A stretch of 64,000 bases of DNA from Sinonovacula constricta (lineage: Eukaryota; Mollusca; Bivalvia; Cardiida; Solecurtidae), in contig CM017563.1 of assembly GCA_007844125.1 (NCBI GenBank), positions 26,504,694 to 26,568,693 of the forward strand, given 5' to 3'. Under the pieces are notes generated by a model, which searched no databases, was not told the DNA's origin, and worked only from the letters and a program-made list of their open reading frames with translations. Of this stretch, positions 48,178-60,907 are shown in pieces (the stretch's first letter is position 1; each line of letters opens with the position of its first letter). Both the position numbers and the translations under genes were made by a program.

Positions 48178-51100
48178 TCACATGCATCCTGTGCACTCAT
48201 CACAAAAGTGTTCATCATCCATCAGAGGTTGGCCTAAGTATACCATTGTCACTTCTGTGTTACCATAAACAGCCGACACTGAGGGATAAAGTCTTGTATC
48301 TACAGGCAAACCTCGGAACGCAACACCTGGTCAAGAAAGTGAAACAGAATGAGTAACAGGGTATAAATGTTGGCAGTTTTAACAAAGTATTGACTTATGA
48401 TAATAAACTTCTAAGACTGGATGTATTTAATTTTCAAAGGTTATTACATTACCAGAGACAGAAAGACACAGAGAGATGGAGAGAGAGAAGACAGAGACAG
48501 ACAGAAAGACAGAGATGGACAGACAGACAGACAGAGGCAGAACATAAATATTTAAGATCAGAATACTAATATTTACAAGAAAATGCTTTTAAATATCATT
48601 TTTTAATCTCAAATTATTGAAAAATCAAACTTTATAAGTGTTTCTTCCTTACCTAAAAATTCATAATTTTTCTCAAATGCTAATGTGTTATCATCACAGT
48701 CTAAAATCACTCGTATTCTTTCCCCAACCTGAAAAAAATATAACAAATAATATAATGATGCTTGCATTTATAAAATAAACACTTTGTAAATCATATTCAA
48801 TCATTTTTAACAATGAACATACAAAAAGGGTTGAATAATAATAATGAATTTTGCTTTAAAGGTGTTATTTGACAGTTCGTACCAAAATATTTTTCCTCAA
48901 ATAACCAAATAAGACACTGCTACCTGAACAGATCTTGCAAAATGCTGCTAATTGATGTCCTAGATCAGTGTAAACAGTGAAACATAAATACTCATTCCTC
49001 ATTGCAAACAGGTATTTCCTATCTAAGATAGCTATTTGTAACTAGAAAAACCATGTGACCACTCACTTTCACAAATACATTATATCATCATCCAGGTTAT
49101 CCGCTCTGATGTCGGTATCTATATTTAGCTGAAATCACTATTGTGCATATTTATAGATTTGGAAAAATTGAAATTTCAAAGTGTTGTAATCGCTATTTGT
49201 ACTGTCGAACAATGTAGGCTGAGTTCAATACCATCTTTACTTATACTAAAGTATGGGTTTAAAGCAATGATGCCATAATTCAACCAAAGCAGTGGTATGG
49301 TATTGTTTCATGACTTTGATAGAGGCAAACTGTTGGATACCACCTTTAAATATGTGAAGGAAATTAATAAATTTTAGTTCTGTCTGCATTCTGCCTGTAT
49401 TCTGAATCCCATTTGAGAACCCTGCTTCAAGACCAGGATCAGATTCATGACTACTAAGGAGGGAAGAGTGTAGCAATTCATGGCTCAGTTGAAAGAGAAC
49501 TTGCAGAATTGTGAAGAGAGGTTTTTACATTTAATCTCTGAGAGGTCCTGGTCTTACTATGTCAGGTCCCTTGATATTTGTATAATTGCAAAAACACAGT
49601 GTTGTGACTGTGGCCTAGTGGATAAATACCGCCTCATTCATGCTTGTCAAAATGAACAAGATTTGACCCTTTCGACAATCTGTTAATATTTTTACGTTAT
49701 TAAACACATTAAACTATTATTATATAAGTTATGTATTAAGCTGTTTTGTTAAGGTAAAAAAACAATAATTAACATTAACTATTGGTTAATTTGTAAGTTA
49801 ACTGTGAGCAAAATTAAAAACAACAACATATTCTAATTCAAGTCCTTAATATCATTGTAAAATGCTTTATCAGTTAACATGACCATTAGTTACAAAAAAA
49901 ATATTTTCAAAAATTAACAACAAAGTGTTTTGAACATGTATATATCATGATAATTGGCATCATTACACATGATGAGACAGAAATGTGTGCAGAAATTACA
50001 CCTGTATGTGTGATTATGATTGCCAACAAGTTTTTATCCTGAGTTGCAAATATGTTTATTCCTCAGAATGAAATGACAAAAAACATATTGACACTTTGCG
50101 GAAAACAGAGTTACCAGTTGGGATGTTTCTCTAATACTACAAAGTGACAGCCGTATATACAATTAAAAATATCAAAATTTAGTTAATTTCCTATGCTTTC
50201 ATTTTAAGTAAATACAGGTAAGTTTTTGTAACTAATATACTGTACTTGTAAAATTTCAATGCACAGTCTATATTACCAACACCTGCATCTGTGGATTAGT
50301 TCATTGTCACCTGTCTCTTACATTATACTGTAGCCGGGTGATAGGGAGAGAATGTGTAAGCGGTCCGTTAGCTCAGTCAGTAGAGCATTCGCCCTGTTAG
50401 CGAAGTGTCCCGGGTTCGAGTTCCGGACTGGCTGCACATTTTTCTCCCTATGTTGCATTAGCGCCCAATGTTAATGACTCGTGGTCGTTACGGTACTCAA
50501 GAGTTTGAGTTGCTTATGAGTTGTATGTAGAGCATACGGTCTGTGGAAATTCGAGGACGAATTTCAAGTTGCCCGGGTGTATGTAGCCGGGTGATAGGGA
50601 GAGAATGTGTAAGCGGTATGGTTAGCTCAGTCGGTAGAGCATTCGCCCTGTTAGCGAAGTGTCCGGGTTCGAGTCCTGGTCTGGCTAACATTTTTCTCCC
50701 TATGTTACAATACTGCATTTGAAGACAAGAAATACATTGAAAATAATATTGATTTCACTCGCTCTTATTATTAGTTTGATACATCTGGCTCTTATTATGA
50801 ATTTTCACTCGTCATCCTGGACTATCAAGCGCCTAATTAACATGGAAATATGCACACCTTTTTTGGTGCTTGTAAAAGAAAACACACTGACCTAGACAGC
50901 AGCTCAGAACAGAACAAATATGTCAGGAAAAAACATTATAAAAAAAGAATAAGTCATGTTTGTTATGTGCCATTATCAACTTAATTAACACTGCATGTGT
51001 GACAGAAATGTTTACTATATATTATATTTATTAATTACCTCCCTTTATTATTCACCTGGTTGATTGTCATTTCCAGTATTATATGATAAGCTAGAGGGCC

Positions 51101-52205
51101 ACTTTTAATATAGATAAACACAGACATAAACAGAGACACACACTTCACATCAGTTATTTGGTTGTTGGCAACTAAAGATAAATCTTACCTCCTGTCTAGA
51201 CCAGGTCACACTTTTTTTACTTTCACTTAATTTGCTCTCACTCTCTCTTGACAAAATTGCTCTATTGTTAATCGTAGGGTAAGTGATAAAAATTATTGAT
51301 GTTACACTTAGGATAAAACATAAAGTTTGATTCTTCTGGCTTTTTATTTCTTACCCAACACCTTAGAGATAAATTGACTCCTTTCAAGTAAAATAATATA
51401 AAACTAGTAATGGTGAATCTAGGGAACAGGATTAGTACGGTTACATTTTGGGGGCTCATCCATGCCATTAATGAATTACTCATATTTAAATTCAACATCA
51501 GGTAGAATTGTAGATAAAGTTTAAACATTTCACGAGGTTAAGATGTCATCCAGTTGTTCTGTTATGCTCATGTCTCTAATGCCTAGGATTGTAGATCCAA
51601 GATGGAATTTATCTTGGAAAACTTTGTTGTCCAGGCCAAGATGGATATCATGGCAATATATAACATTCTAAGACTTTGACAGTGAAAACATTTTACACAA
51701 AACAATTTATGTTACAGTATAAGTCATATCTATGAGTTGCAAATCTTATAAGTTCTTTAAAAGCTATATTGAGCTTATAAATAAAGACTTTAACGAATGC
51801 TTTCTGGATCAATGGCTACCTATATATTTTATAAAATAAAGCAAGACAAAACTAAGCACTTCTCTAAAACCAGACTTAAAATATAAAATTACCTGGTATT
51901 TTGGTGCATTGTTCAAAAGTGGAAAATTCCCTTGGTAATCTCCATTATGCATTAAATGATTATCTACCAAATTCCATCCCAAGATTGATCATCACCGCCG
52001 AGTAATGCAGAGTATCCATGGCATTGTAGGTTGGCGTTTTTAGTTGCTAGTCCTATGACAGCTATAGTTCCCAGTGGCCCTCCCACACAACCTCCCAACA
52101 GTGCCGACCCTGCTTGAAGCCCAACTTTCCCCTACAGGCGTCAGTACTTTGGGCAACAGGGTTCCTATGCAACGTAAATCCATTAGGCTTAATATAAATG
52201 TTCCG
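48178..52205 (-). CDS. FBXO45: FBXO45 (F-box/SPRY protein), last three coding exons, cut by scaffold gap
   Basis: FBXO45 is the substrate receptor of the MYCBP2/PAM-SKP1 ubiquitin ligase, acting in axon and synapse development. The exons, on the minus strand, are 52205-51893 (incomplete at the gap), 48728-48653 and 48326-48178. All junctions are GT-AG and in phase. Together they give the SPRY domain: [90 protein letters not shown] and [17 protein letters not shown] short tail ([14 protein letters not shown]) replaces the usual PLDG ending. The F-box exon is not in the window. The first exon has two one-base deletions, near 51974-51980 and 52076-52084, both in short G/C runs. I suspect assembly errors, though a pseudogene is possible. 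Confidence 0.9.
48327..48652 (-). other. FBXO45 last intron
   Basis: The donor TTAG|GTAAGG at 48653/48652 and the acceptor GACCAG|GTGTTG at 48327/48326 give a split Gly codon and restore NYEFLGVAF. A purine-rich AGAC/AGAG microsatellite is at about 48455-48540. Confidence 0.85.
48855..49350. mobile_element. MITE with TTTAAAGGTG termini
   Basis: It begins TTTAAAGGTG and ends CACCTTTAAA. Read inward, TTTAAAGGTGTTATTTGACA and TTTAAAGGTGGTATCCAACA agree at most positions. The TTTAAA ends could hide a TTAA target duplication (piggyBac- or Kolobok-type), but this is not proven. Its inner sequence matches the copy at 42851. Confidence 0.7.
50329..50460 (+). repeat. tRNA-like foldback unit 1
   Basis: A tRNA-like core (GTTAGCTCAGTCAGTAGAGC, a perfect TTCGC/GCGAA anticodon stem, GGGTTCGAGTTCC) lies between ATAGGGAGAGAATGT (50341-50355) and its near-perfect inverse ACATTTTTCTCCCTAT (50436-50451). 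The anticodon loop CCTGTTA lacks the invariant T at position 33 and the acceptor stem is imperfect, so I call it a tRNA-derived repeat and not a tRNA gene. Confidence 0.75.
50582..50707 (+). repeat. tRNA-like foldback unit 2
   Basis: This is a second copy of the unit 253 bases downstream, with the same inverted flanks and the same CCTGTTA loop. It differs in the acceptor stem (GCGGTATGG for GCGGTCCG) and in the T-arm (GTCCGGGTTCGAGTCCTGG). Confidence 0.75.
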
Positions 52206-52305
52206 NNNNNNNNNNNNNNNNNNNNNNNNNNNNNNNNNNNNNNNNNNNNNNNNNNNNNNNNNNNNNNNNNNNNNNNNNNNNNNNNNNNNNNNNNNNNNNN
52301 NNNNN
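52206..52305. other. Scaffold gap of exactly 100 N
   Basis: One hundred undetermined bases, the size conventionally used for a gap of unknown length. The FBXO45 exon runs into it from the left, and the duplicated block starts at its first called base on the right. Confidence 1.
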
Positions 52306-52313
52306 TATTTTCA

Positions 52314-53472
52314 GAGTCCAACCGGCGATTAGCCGACCCTGTCTCTTCCGACGATCTTAAACAGCAATGCAACAATGCTATTCCAAAGAAAACCCGTGCC
52401 AACAACGCCTGGGCCACGTCATTGTGGAAGGAATGGGCTGAAAATAGGAACCAACTTCTAGAAACTGCATTCGAGTCAGGTTTCCCTATACCAGCCGACT
52501 TGGAGAATATCAAGGACAATAGTATGCTCGATTACTGGTTGCAAAGGTTCATTGTTGATCGGATTCAGGAAAGCGCTAGATGCCAGGATGAAGGAGTTAA
52601 CAGCACATGGTGTAGGTGTTAGTGTAAAGAAAGCGGACCCTATTACTAAACAAGACGAGCAAACATTATGGGATACGGGAGTGTTAAGTTTAAACTCTTC
52701 AACGGGCTTATCGAACGCAGTATTCTTTTACAATGGAAAGGTTTTTGGTTTTCGTGGGTTCTCTGAACATCTCGAGTGTCAAGCCGAGCAATTTGACCTA
52801 GCAATACGATCATGAAAACAATAGACGGTTTGTTCGATTTACGCCGTGAATAAGAAAGAACTCACAAGGTGGCTTAAAGCATAAACGTGTAAACAATGAA
52901 CCTATTATACATTATGATCAACCTGACATGTCTCCGAGTATTTTTGAAATATACAAGACTTATCTAGAATTAATTCCACGGAAAGGATTATTTACAGAAA
53001 GCCTTTAGGTGGACTTGATGAAAACAATAATGTACGTTATGGATGCGGTTCGATCCCGCAGGCGACCTTAAAACAAATGATGAAGCGGTTCTTTGACGAA
53101 GCTGGGATAAGTACTGAAGGCCGCAACATCTCCAACCATTCTGCGCGTGTAAGTTTGTGCACAACGTTATATAATGAGCGATTTTCGGACAAATCGGTTA
53201 CAAGTCGCAGTAAGCACAGAAGTTCGACCGTACAAACATACCAGCGAGAAAAGTTTCAGTTATTAGACAATATAAGCACTGCGTTAGAGCCCGATATTAG
53301 ACATTGCATAAAGTCGGAACCCAAACCTTCCGTAGATTGCCAACAAACAGCCACTGTACCTAGTTCTACGGCGGAATCAGCTGACAACGACGACCTTGTT
53401 GTGTATGTGCCCACGTGTGTGAAAAGGGTCATTTTGGTCAAGGGCGGTAAAAGGGTTGCATTGGACATTTAA
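52314..53472 (+). pseudogene. Crypton-type tyrosine recombinase gene, copy 2
   Basis: Same layout as the copy at 18193: the N-terminal WKEWAENRN and DYWLQRFIVD block, a jump of frame to FRKALDARMKELTAHGVGV, a broken middle, and the tyrosine-recombinase C-terminus with HSAR, KHRSS and TYQRE at 53077-53472. It keeps GVGV and DYWL, where copy 1 has CVGV and DYWW, and it retains a consensus splice acceptor. It is therefore the less damaged copy, but the internal deletion and frameshifts are shared. Confidence 0.75.
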
Positions 53473-54447
53473 ACATTTTACTGGACAATTTGCTCTAGCA
53501 GTGAAATTTTATATTTATTGTTCTTTTTGGATCTTAATAGACACGTGCTATTTTGCTTATCTTTTGCCAACATTTCAATCTATAGAATAAAGTTTATATG
53601 CTGTGTTTTGTTTATTTCTTTTGCACACGACACACTCATTTGTACCGTCATGCATATTAATTAGGTAGGCCGGAGTTAACAATCCCATGCACATGACGTC
53701 ACTGTAGAAAGTTGTTCTATAACAATAATTTTTATAGACTGTTCCTACACGAAATAGAAAGGAGATTTTAAAAAACAACAACAAAGCATTGTGATTGGTT
53801 GAAAAACTAGGGTAAACACTAAAAGTGGATACACGGTTTTCTTAGTTTAAAAATAGCTAACTGCAGCGGCTCAGACAGGAAATACATTATTGTAATGACG
53901 ACTGTGTCGTTATGGTTCACTTTTCACACATGTGTAGGACATCAATAAACAACATTTCATGAGATCTGTTAAAGTTACAATAATTTTTTTAATAACAATA
54001 CTGTGAGTCCACTGTCGTATACCGCCTTAAACGCAAATTGTGCAATTTTACACAGGGTGGGGAATAATTATGTCCTTTGACGATGTTTTTCCTTTGATGG
54101 ACATTGGACTTTGATTCCTCAATTCCATCTCCACATAAACAGGATGCTACAACCGTTTACTCTTCTCTGGTCGCCTTTTTCTTAATTAAAAAGTTAATCG
54201 CATTTACTATCAACATTTTTTGTATGTCTTCTAATCGAAATAACACCTATTTCTCTTCTAAGCACTATGTATCTTCTAAGCACTATGTGGACATTATTTT
54301 TCAATGACGTCACTACTTTCGTCATACTTACCAAACAAAACGTCAGCGCTTGGACATTTATTCAAATCTAATGGATCGGTTTCTTTCATTGCTTGCATTT
54401 GGAAACCGATCGGGAAGTACGAGGTTAGAGCTCTGTAAAACCGGTTT

Positions 54448-54891
54448 TAGCACCCCAGTCGGTCCATATCACCGACTGACCGTTTCAAGGCGGTAACTGT
54501 CGGGTTTGGTCTTTGTTACATGACGCATCACAGATTTGTTCTTACTTTCAAATTTGACTTGCATGTAAATAACCTGGTCCTGTGCCTTTCCAAATTTTTG
54601 TATATGTTGCAATGCTCATAGGATTTTATCATATATATTCTTTTTTCGAATTTACAGAAACGTTTAGATCTGTATTTAAACCTGGTTGTGTACTTATCTT
54701 TCATGTGGGTATGTGTAGCAGAATTATATGATGTGAAAATTCCTAGGTCAGGGGCTTGTCAACCCAATTCTGACCCAGTTTATTTTCCTTGCAGCATTTG
54801 TATGAAACTATGTAAATCAAACCAGGACAGCATTGCATGCGACTCTTGTGACCAGTGGCTTAATTGCAGGTGCATTAATATATGCCTCTAA
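54448..54891 (+). pseudogene. LINE 5' region with PHD-finger ORF1 fragment, copy 2
   Basis: Equivalent to 20335-20786, with the same FPCSICMKLC and CDSCDQWLNCRC finger. It lacks six bases (the extra Leu-Leu) present before the finger in copy 1. Confidence 0.5.
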
Positions 54892-55277
54892 ATATTTTCG
54901 AAGCTACCAAGATAGAGGATATATAGTAGCAGTGATCCCCATAAACTTTCAACAACTTTATTTGATGTAACACTTATCAGCGGTCACGACTCTTACCAAC
55001 CCAAACTGTTACGGTGTGGTTTTCGACTTCTACTGACAAAATTTGGAACCCATTCCATACTCGTGACAGCACGTCACACAGAAACGTAATAGTTTAACAA
55101 AAACCACGATTGGCTCTCCACAACACACTTCTATTCCTGCCGAAGTCCAAAAATCACTAACACACTTAAAATCACCTTTCCGGCGTATAGTGGCAATACT
55201 GCAGCAATTTTATTACCAAAGTCTTCTCTTGAATCATCAACCATTACTGTGTCAGTAAGTCTCAGACTACCGAAAAC

Positions 55278-56576
55278 GATACATACGTTACTGTCGCCAA
55301 AGCATTTTGCATTATAAAAACTTATTTTAGACAAAAACAATCTACTGCCTGTAATTACTATTGATATTTAAAGAAGACGTATGCGTGTTTGTAAAATTTA
55401 ATGATATAGCAAGCGTATCCGTATTTGTTTTAAAGAAATTTTTGTTTGTTTTGGTGTCGAAGTTGTCGTAATACATACGTTACAACAGCAGAAAAAGTTT
55501 TCTTAAAATACCAAAATATGCACACACAAAAAACAAAACAAAAAAAAAAACACAAAAAAAAAAACGATTGGACATAAACGAATTATTTTTATCAACATAT
55601 CACTCACCATCTGAAATGTTTAATTGTATGTACTTATCCAATAACAAAGATATACACTCGTTTTAGGAAACTTAACCCATAGCGTATAAACCATGACGAT
55701 ACATACGTAACCATATACGCCAAACAAAATGGTTGAACAGAAATATCTTAATAATCGCAAATTTCGAGGACGTCATTAAACAAACTTTTTTTAATTAATT
55801 CACAACTGATTGATGCAGTTTAATTAACTAAATGGCTTATAAACGCCGCAAATGATACATACGTGATCGATACATACGTGACTGTCGTAAACAATTGACG
55901 TTATTATAATGAATGACATGAGTTATGACACGTGTAAACAGTGTGTACAAGTTATTTACTCCGCCATGTTTTACATATGAAGGTCGTGTGTACTTCCACA
56001 ACTGTTTTTAAACAGACATTTAAACAGGCAATACTACAGTTTCTCAGGTGAGTAAAGTTTCCCAAAATCATGATACGTGTTAATATATTTATTCGCAATC
56101 GATGAATCTGCGTTTAAATGTCTATATGCCATCGTGTGATTTTTGTCTCTGAGTTCCTAAACATAGATATACACGTTAAATTGTTTTGTTACATACGTTA
56201 CTGCTAGTAAAGTATGCATCCCTTTAAAGTAACAGCATTGTTGGTGCAATGGAATTGAAAACAATAAATAATTATTTCTTAAATTAATTATCAACGTATG
56301 AAAGTACATTACAAACATATTTACCAGTAATTCCAATTTAATTTCTTAACTTAAGGTTGCACAATGAAGGTATAAGTACTGTGATGAGAAATGAAATTCT
56401 GTTGTTTATTTGTATAATGTTGGATATAAGCAGAATACCTACAGTAAAATGATTTTAAATTTTAGCAAAAAACGATTTTTAATTTGTAAATACTCAATTA
56501 CAAAACAACAACCATTTCCTATTCTTCTCAATATTCTGCAATAATTAGTAACGTATGTATCGATACTTACGTTATA
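55278..56576. repeat. Left ATACGTTAC motif cluster, copy 2
   Basis: The same motif occurrences as in 21168-22466, at offset 34,110-34,111, including the inverted pair just before the splice acceptor. The motifs are unchanged between copies. Confidence 0.6.
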
Positions 56577-56594
56577 TTTGTTTCTCAATTCAGG

Positions 56595-57251
56595 ATGGGG
56601 AAATCGCGCGCAGAAATTCAAAAGGCTTACAGAGAAAGGCAAAAAGCTAAGAAATTCATTTTTAGAGAAAGAAAGAGTTCGTCAACGGCAATACTACGTG
56701 CCAACAGCTGAGCTTAGCCAACGAAAACTTGATGCTAGAAACCAGAAAAATAAATTGCGAAATAGACTATGTCGCTTGGAAAGCGTAATCAGAACAATGA
56801 AAGTGCATTGGATACAAGTGGATACGGATCACTTATCTCTGAAAACGGAGATTCCAGAGAGGACAATAGTGAGTCTGGTCCTAGTATTACACCACCGGCG
56901 AAACTAATAGTAAAGTGGCCAGTGACAGGAAAAGGTGCGAGGAAAATCAATGCGCGAGCTCTTCGTAGAGCTAACAGAAAGATTTACTCATTAAGATGTG
57001 AGGTCAACAAGTTTAAGAAGAAAATAAAAGCAAAGAACAAAAAAAATCGAACGAATTTTAAACAAAGTTGGAATGATGCAGTCGAACAAAAGCCAAGAAA
57101 CCACACCGAAGCGGAACACATTGTCTGATCTGAAGGCATTGTAGCTTACGCCAAACAGGGAAAAGATTGACGGCGTCAGATACTGACCAGCATTGTCATC
57201 GTGCATGAAATTCAAGAGGCTAAAAAGCAAGCAGGACGTAAGAAAGTTAAG
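56595..57251 (+). pseudogene. Unclassified DNA-element protein, N-terminal part, copy 2
   Basis: Identical in layout to the copy at 22484, with the same start, the same two frameshifts and the same basic coiled-coil segment. It too is cut off where the antisense retroelement begins. The matching C-terminal part would lie beyond the window. Confidence 0.6.
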
Positions 57252-57253
57252 CA

Positions 57254-58940
57254 AAGTCTAAATGTTCCATCTGGTTTGGGCACAAGAATACGCGGTGAAA
57301 TGTATTTGCTCTGACTAGGCTCAATAAAGTCATTGTCCAGTAAAAAACAGCAGCTTCACTTTCAACGATAACATCGCGTTGTATTTTATCAGTTCGTGTT
57401 GGAATGTCAGAAAACAAGTGTTGGAATTCACGGACAAGTTGTTTCAACTGTGCCTTTTGATCCGGTTCCAGATGAATGAATTTCCCATCAATGTTCCTCA
57501 GAATGTTCGAGTTATTCAGCTTAGTGGGACAAAGATCCACTTTGGTTTCAATTTCACTGTCACTAACTAAATTATAAATGACTAAATCAGGTGGGACAGA
57601 ATGAACAACTGACACAGGTTTACTAACATTATTGCTATTTCTGTCAATGTACAACCTTAACATGTTAACATGGCACATTTGTTTTTGTTTTCGCCTCCCA
57701 GGAGTGAGTTTTATGTAATTGAGGTCACTAACTTTCTTCTCAGCAATGTAAGGCCCAAAGTATCTAGCTTGTATTGGTTTTCCTGGGATTGGCAATAGTG
57801 CAAGAACCTGGTCACCTGGTTTTAAAGATCGAGTTTGAGTATTAATATCATATCTAACTTTCATTTTTCCCTGGACCGCTTTGAGATTTGAACTTGCCAG
57901 TTCACAAGCTTTTAATAACCTGTCTCGAAAATCAAATACATACTTCAACAAGTTCAATGATGACTCATCATCAGACAGGAACTTCTCCTTAAGAATTTTA
58001 ACGGTCCACGAACAGAGTGACCAAACACAAGCTCAAATGGACTAAATCCAAAAGACTCCTGTATTGACTCCCTTACTGCAAACAAGAGCAATGGGATTCC
58101 ATAATCCAAGCTTTTGTCAGTGTCAAAGCAATAAGTACGAATCATGTTTTTCAATGTCTGGTGAAATCTCTCTAAGGCACCTTGACTCTCAGAATGATAA
58201 GCAGATGACCTATATTGTTTGATTTCTAGCTCATGCATGACCTGCAGAAATATACCAGACATGAAATTCGAACCTTGGTCCGATTGAACTGACTTAGGGA
58301 GGCCAACAAATGTGAAGAATTTGACAAGAGCCTTGACAATCAATTTTGACTGTATATTCCTTAAAGGTATTGCTTCAGGAAAACGTGTCGAAGCACACAT
58401 GATGGTCAAGAGATACTGATTTCCTGACTTCATCTTAGGCAAAGGTCCAACGCAGTCTATTATAATCCGACTAAACGGTTTCTCAGATGCAGGAATGGGC
58501 TGTAACGGAGCTTTGGGAATATTTTGATTTGCTTTACCAATCATTTGACAAGTGTGACAGAAGTTGCAGTACTGAGACACGTCAGATTTCAGACCTGGCA
58601 GGAAGAAGTGGTTAAGGATCTTATTGTGAGTCTTTTCAATACCTAAATGACCAGACATAGGTGATTCGTGAGCCAGACTTAAAATTTCTTGTCTATACAG
58701 ACGGGGAACTACAGTCTGATGGTTAACCGCCCAATCATCATCAACTGCAACATCTGGTGGTCTCCATTTTCTCATCAAAACATCATTCTGTACATAATAA
58801 CCGACCTGCGCACATGAAATCTCATTACTCAGGTAAAACCTTCTCGAACAAGCAAGAAATATCAGGATCACTGTGTTAGTCCTGAACAAGTTGTGACCTT
58901 GACCTTTTATCATCAAATTTGTCATTGGATGAATGACCAT
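57254..58940 (-). pseudogene. Gypsy integrase plus truncated RT, copy 2
   Basis: The integrase frame 58940-57954 is longer here because four bases missing in copy 1 are present. It runs through FGFSPFELVFGHSVRGPL past the DDE core. The N-terminal side is shifted instead by one extra base near 58828. The GPY/F module, the linker and the truncated SPRILVPKPDG segment follow to 57254 as in copy 1. The two copies therefore carry different disabling indels. Confidence 0.88.
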
Positions 58941-59021
58941 CAGTTGAAAATGTTGACAAATCAGAATGAGATGAAATCACATGTTTAAGGGACGGGTCAT
59001 TAGCCTCGTTGTAAATCTGAC

Positions 59022-60082
59022 CTATAAAAGTGTCAGCCAAGTCAACATTAGAAGTTTGTCAACAGCGTTTTTAGCCGAACTCTGGATAGCTTTGCTAGCC
59101 GTAGAACGAGTACCTGCACAAGAAGGATAAAGATGAGGAATTTCCTGTTCAGCAGGATCAGGACGTTTGTCCATGATAGGTGTGTCAGTTACGAGTGGGT
59201 TTACCAGGACCTTATCTTCAGCTAGGTCGTTGCCTAGCAACAAACGGACACCCTCAAAAGGTAATGAAGATCTAAGACCGACAGACACTAAACAACTAAC
59301 TAAAGTGGAAGACAAAACAATGTTATGGAGAGGAACAGTTAAAGAACCACACTCTACACCATGAATAACAACACTAACTCCAGAGAAGGTCTTCTCGGAA
59401 AACGGCAGAGTATCAGCCAAAATAAGAGATTGGTACGCCCCTGTGTCTCTTAATATCGTAATAGGGCTAGGCGGGCAAGAATCACATGCAAGTAATACAA
59501 AACCATTTCACATTAATGGCTCGTAAATACCCATAACAGAGTCAGAATTGGGTTTTGAAACCTCAACGGTATGAAAAGGTTCTTTTGCCTTTGGCAAGAA
59601 ATCAGGTTTGTTAGCCTGACCAAAAGTGTCAACTTCGAGACAAGTCTGTGGCCTTGACTTGAAAGTGGTGAGGCCTGTTTGTTTGTACCCCCCACTAGAC
59701 TGCTTCTCCTTTAATTTTAAACAGTCGGAAATGGGGTGACCAGTTTGGTGACCAGTTTGTCATGGCAAGTAACATTGGATACGGTATTTCGTTCACCGGG
59801 CGGCTTTTGTCTGTGTTAACTGAACTGACATTAAAAGCCAGTAGAATTACTATTGTGTTTTAACTTAGCATTTGCATGTGGATTTGAATTGGTATTTCTT
59901 GTAGTGCTAAGTGTAGATGTGAAGTCTGGTTTAGGAACAAATGAGACCTTGTGGGTCAAAGAATAGTCATCAGCCAAACGAGCAACTTCATCTAAAGTTT
60001 CAAATTGTTTTTCATCAATGTAGGTCTTAATGTCAGGTTGGATGCAGCGTTTAAACTCTTCAATAAGCATAAGCTGCCGTAA
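59022..60082 (-). pseudogene. Gag C-terminal half and protease, copy 2
   Basis: Equivalent to 24906-25966: the capsid end (EEFKRCIQ), the damaged zinc knuckle with the duplicated ACTGGTCACC, the DTG protease motif and LLLGNDLAEDK. It also stops at the TAA that flanks the TIR transposon (60080-60082). Confidence 0.78.
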
Positions 60083-60648
60083 TAGGCTAATCAATTTACA
60101 CTGAATTTGAGGTTAACCTAGAACTAATTGCAAAAGTTTTAAAAACTGGATTTTCTGAAACTAGTATGTACGAAAGTTTACCCATAAAAAGTCCTGAACT
60201 TTTGCAGTTGCATTAGTTGAGAAAATGAGGCCCGAATGAACATGGTATCTGAGATTTTATGAAAAAGCTATAGAATCAAGGAGCCCTTTGCAGATCAATA
60301 TTTATTGATAAGATAATAAGTTTGTATGTTTGTATTATTGTCAAATAATGAAACAAAGAATATAATGTCAACAGTGTCAATCAATTATAATGCAGTTTAT
60401 TTAAGAAAACTTACTTATTTAAATACAAATCCGGGTAAAAGTACCCCACCCACAAGTGCATTTAACAATTTGAGTACAATATAAACTATATTTTTCTAAT
60501 ATTTCTACATAATTTAGGGTGATTATCAGTAGATATTACAAAATCATGCAAAATAGGCAATAAGAACATCATATTTACATTATGCAATTTAATATACAGT
60601 TTCTTGTTACTTATATCCATACACTAAAAGGTACATATTTATACATTG

Positions 60649-60907
60649 TTGGTAGAGCGTCGGCTTGCGGATCGGGAGGTCGTGGGTTCGAACCCCGGCC
60701 GGGTCAAGCCAAAGACTTTAAAGTTGGTAGTAGTGGCTTCCCTCCTAAAGCTCGGGGCTAAGGGGACAGCATTACGCCTGACTCGTCGGTGTCAGTATAA
60801 TGGACCGGCCGGGTTCAGTCCCTGGGCACCTCATAAGTGCCCCTGTGCTATAATGATAGAAATGTCGCTGCGCAGTATTGGCAAAAATGCCGGCTAATCC
60901 TAATCCC
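60649..60907 (+). mobile_element. tRNA-derived SINE, copy 2
   Basis: Same insertion as at 26533-26791, with the same 10-bp TTATACATTG duplication on both sides. It was therefore present before the two copies separated. Confidence 0.88.

Larger units (their letters stand above)
48729..51892 (-). other. FBXO45 intron carrying repeats
   Basis: The phase-0 intron has donor CCAG|GTAATT at 51893/51892 and acceptor TTTTCAG|GTTGGG at 48729/48728. It contains the TTTAAAGGTG MITE and two tRNA-like foldback units. No other gene is seen. Confidence 0.85.

Noticed and set aside
50358..50434. Functional tRNA gene
   Set aside because: The anticodon loop CCTGTTA lacks T33, the acceptor stem has mismatches, and the core sits inside a repeated foldback unit.
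50497..50718. Minus-strand frame with [20 protein letters not shown]
   Set aside because: This is the well-known antisense translation of a tRNA-derived repeat, not a gene.
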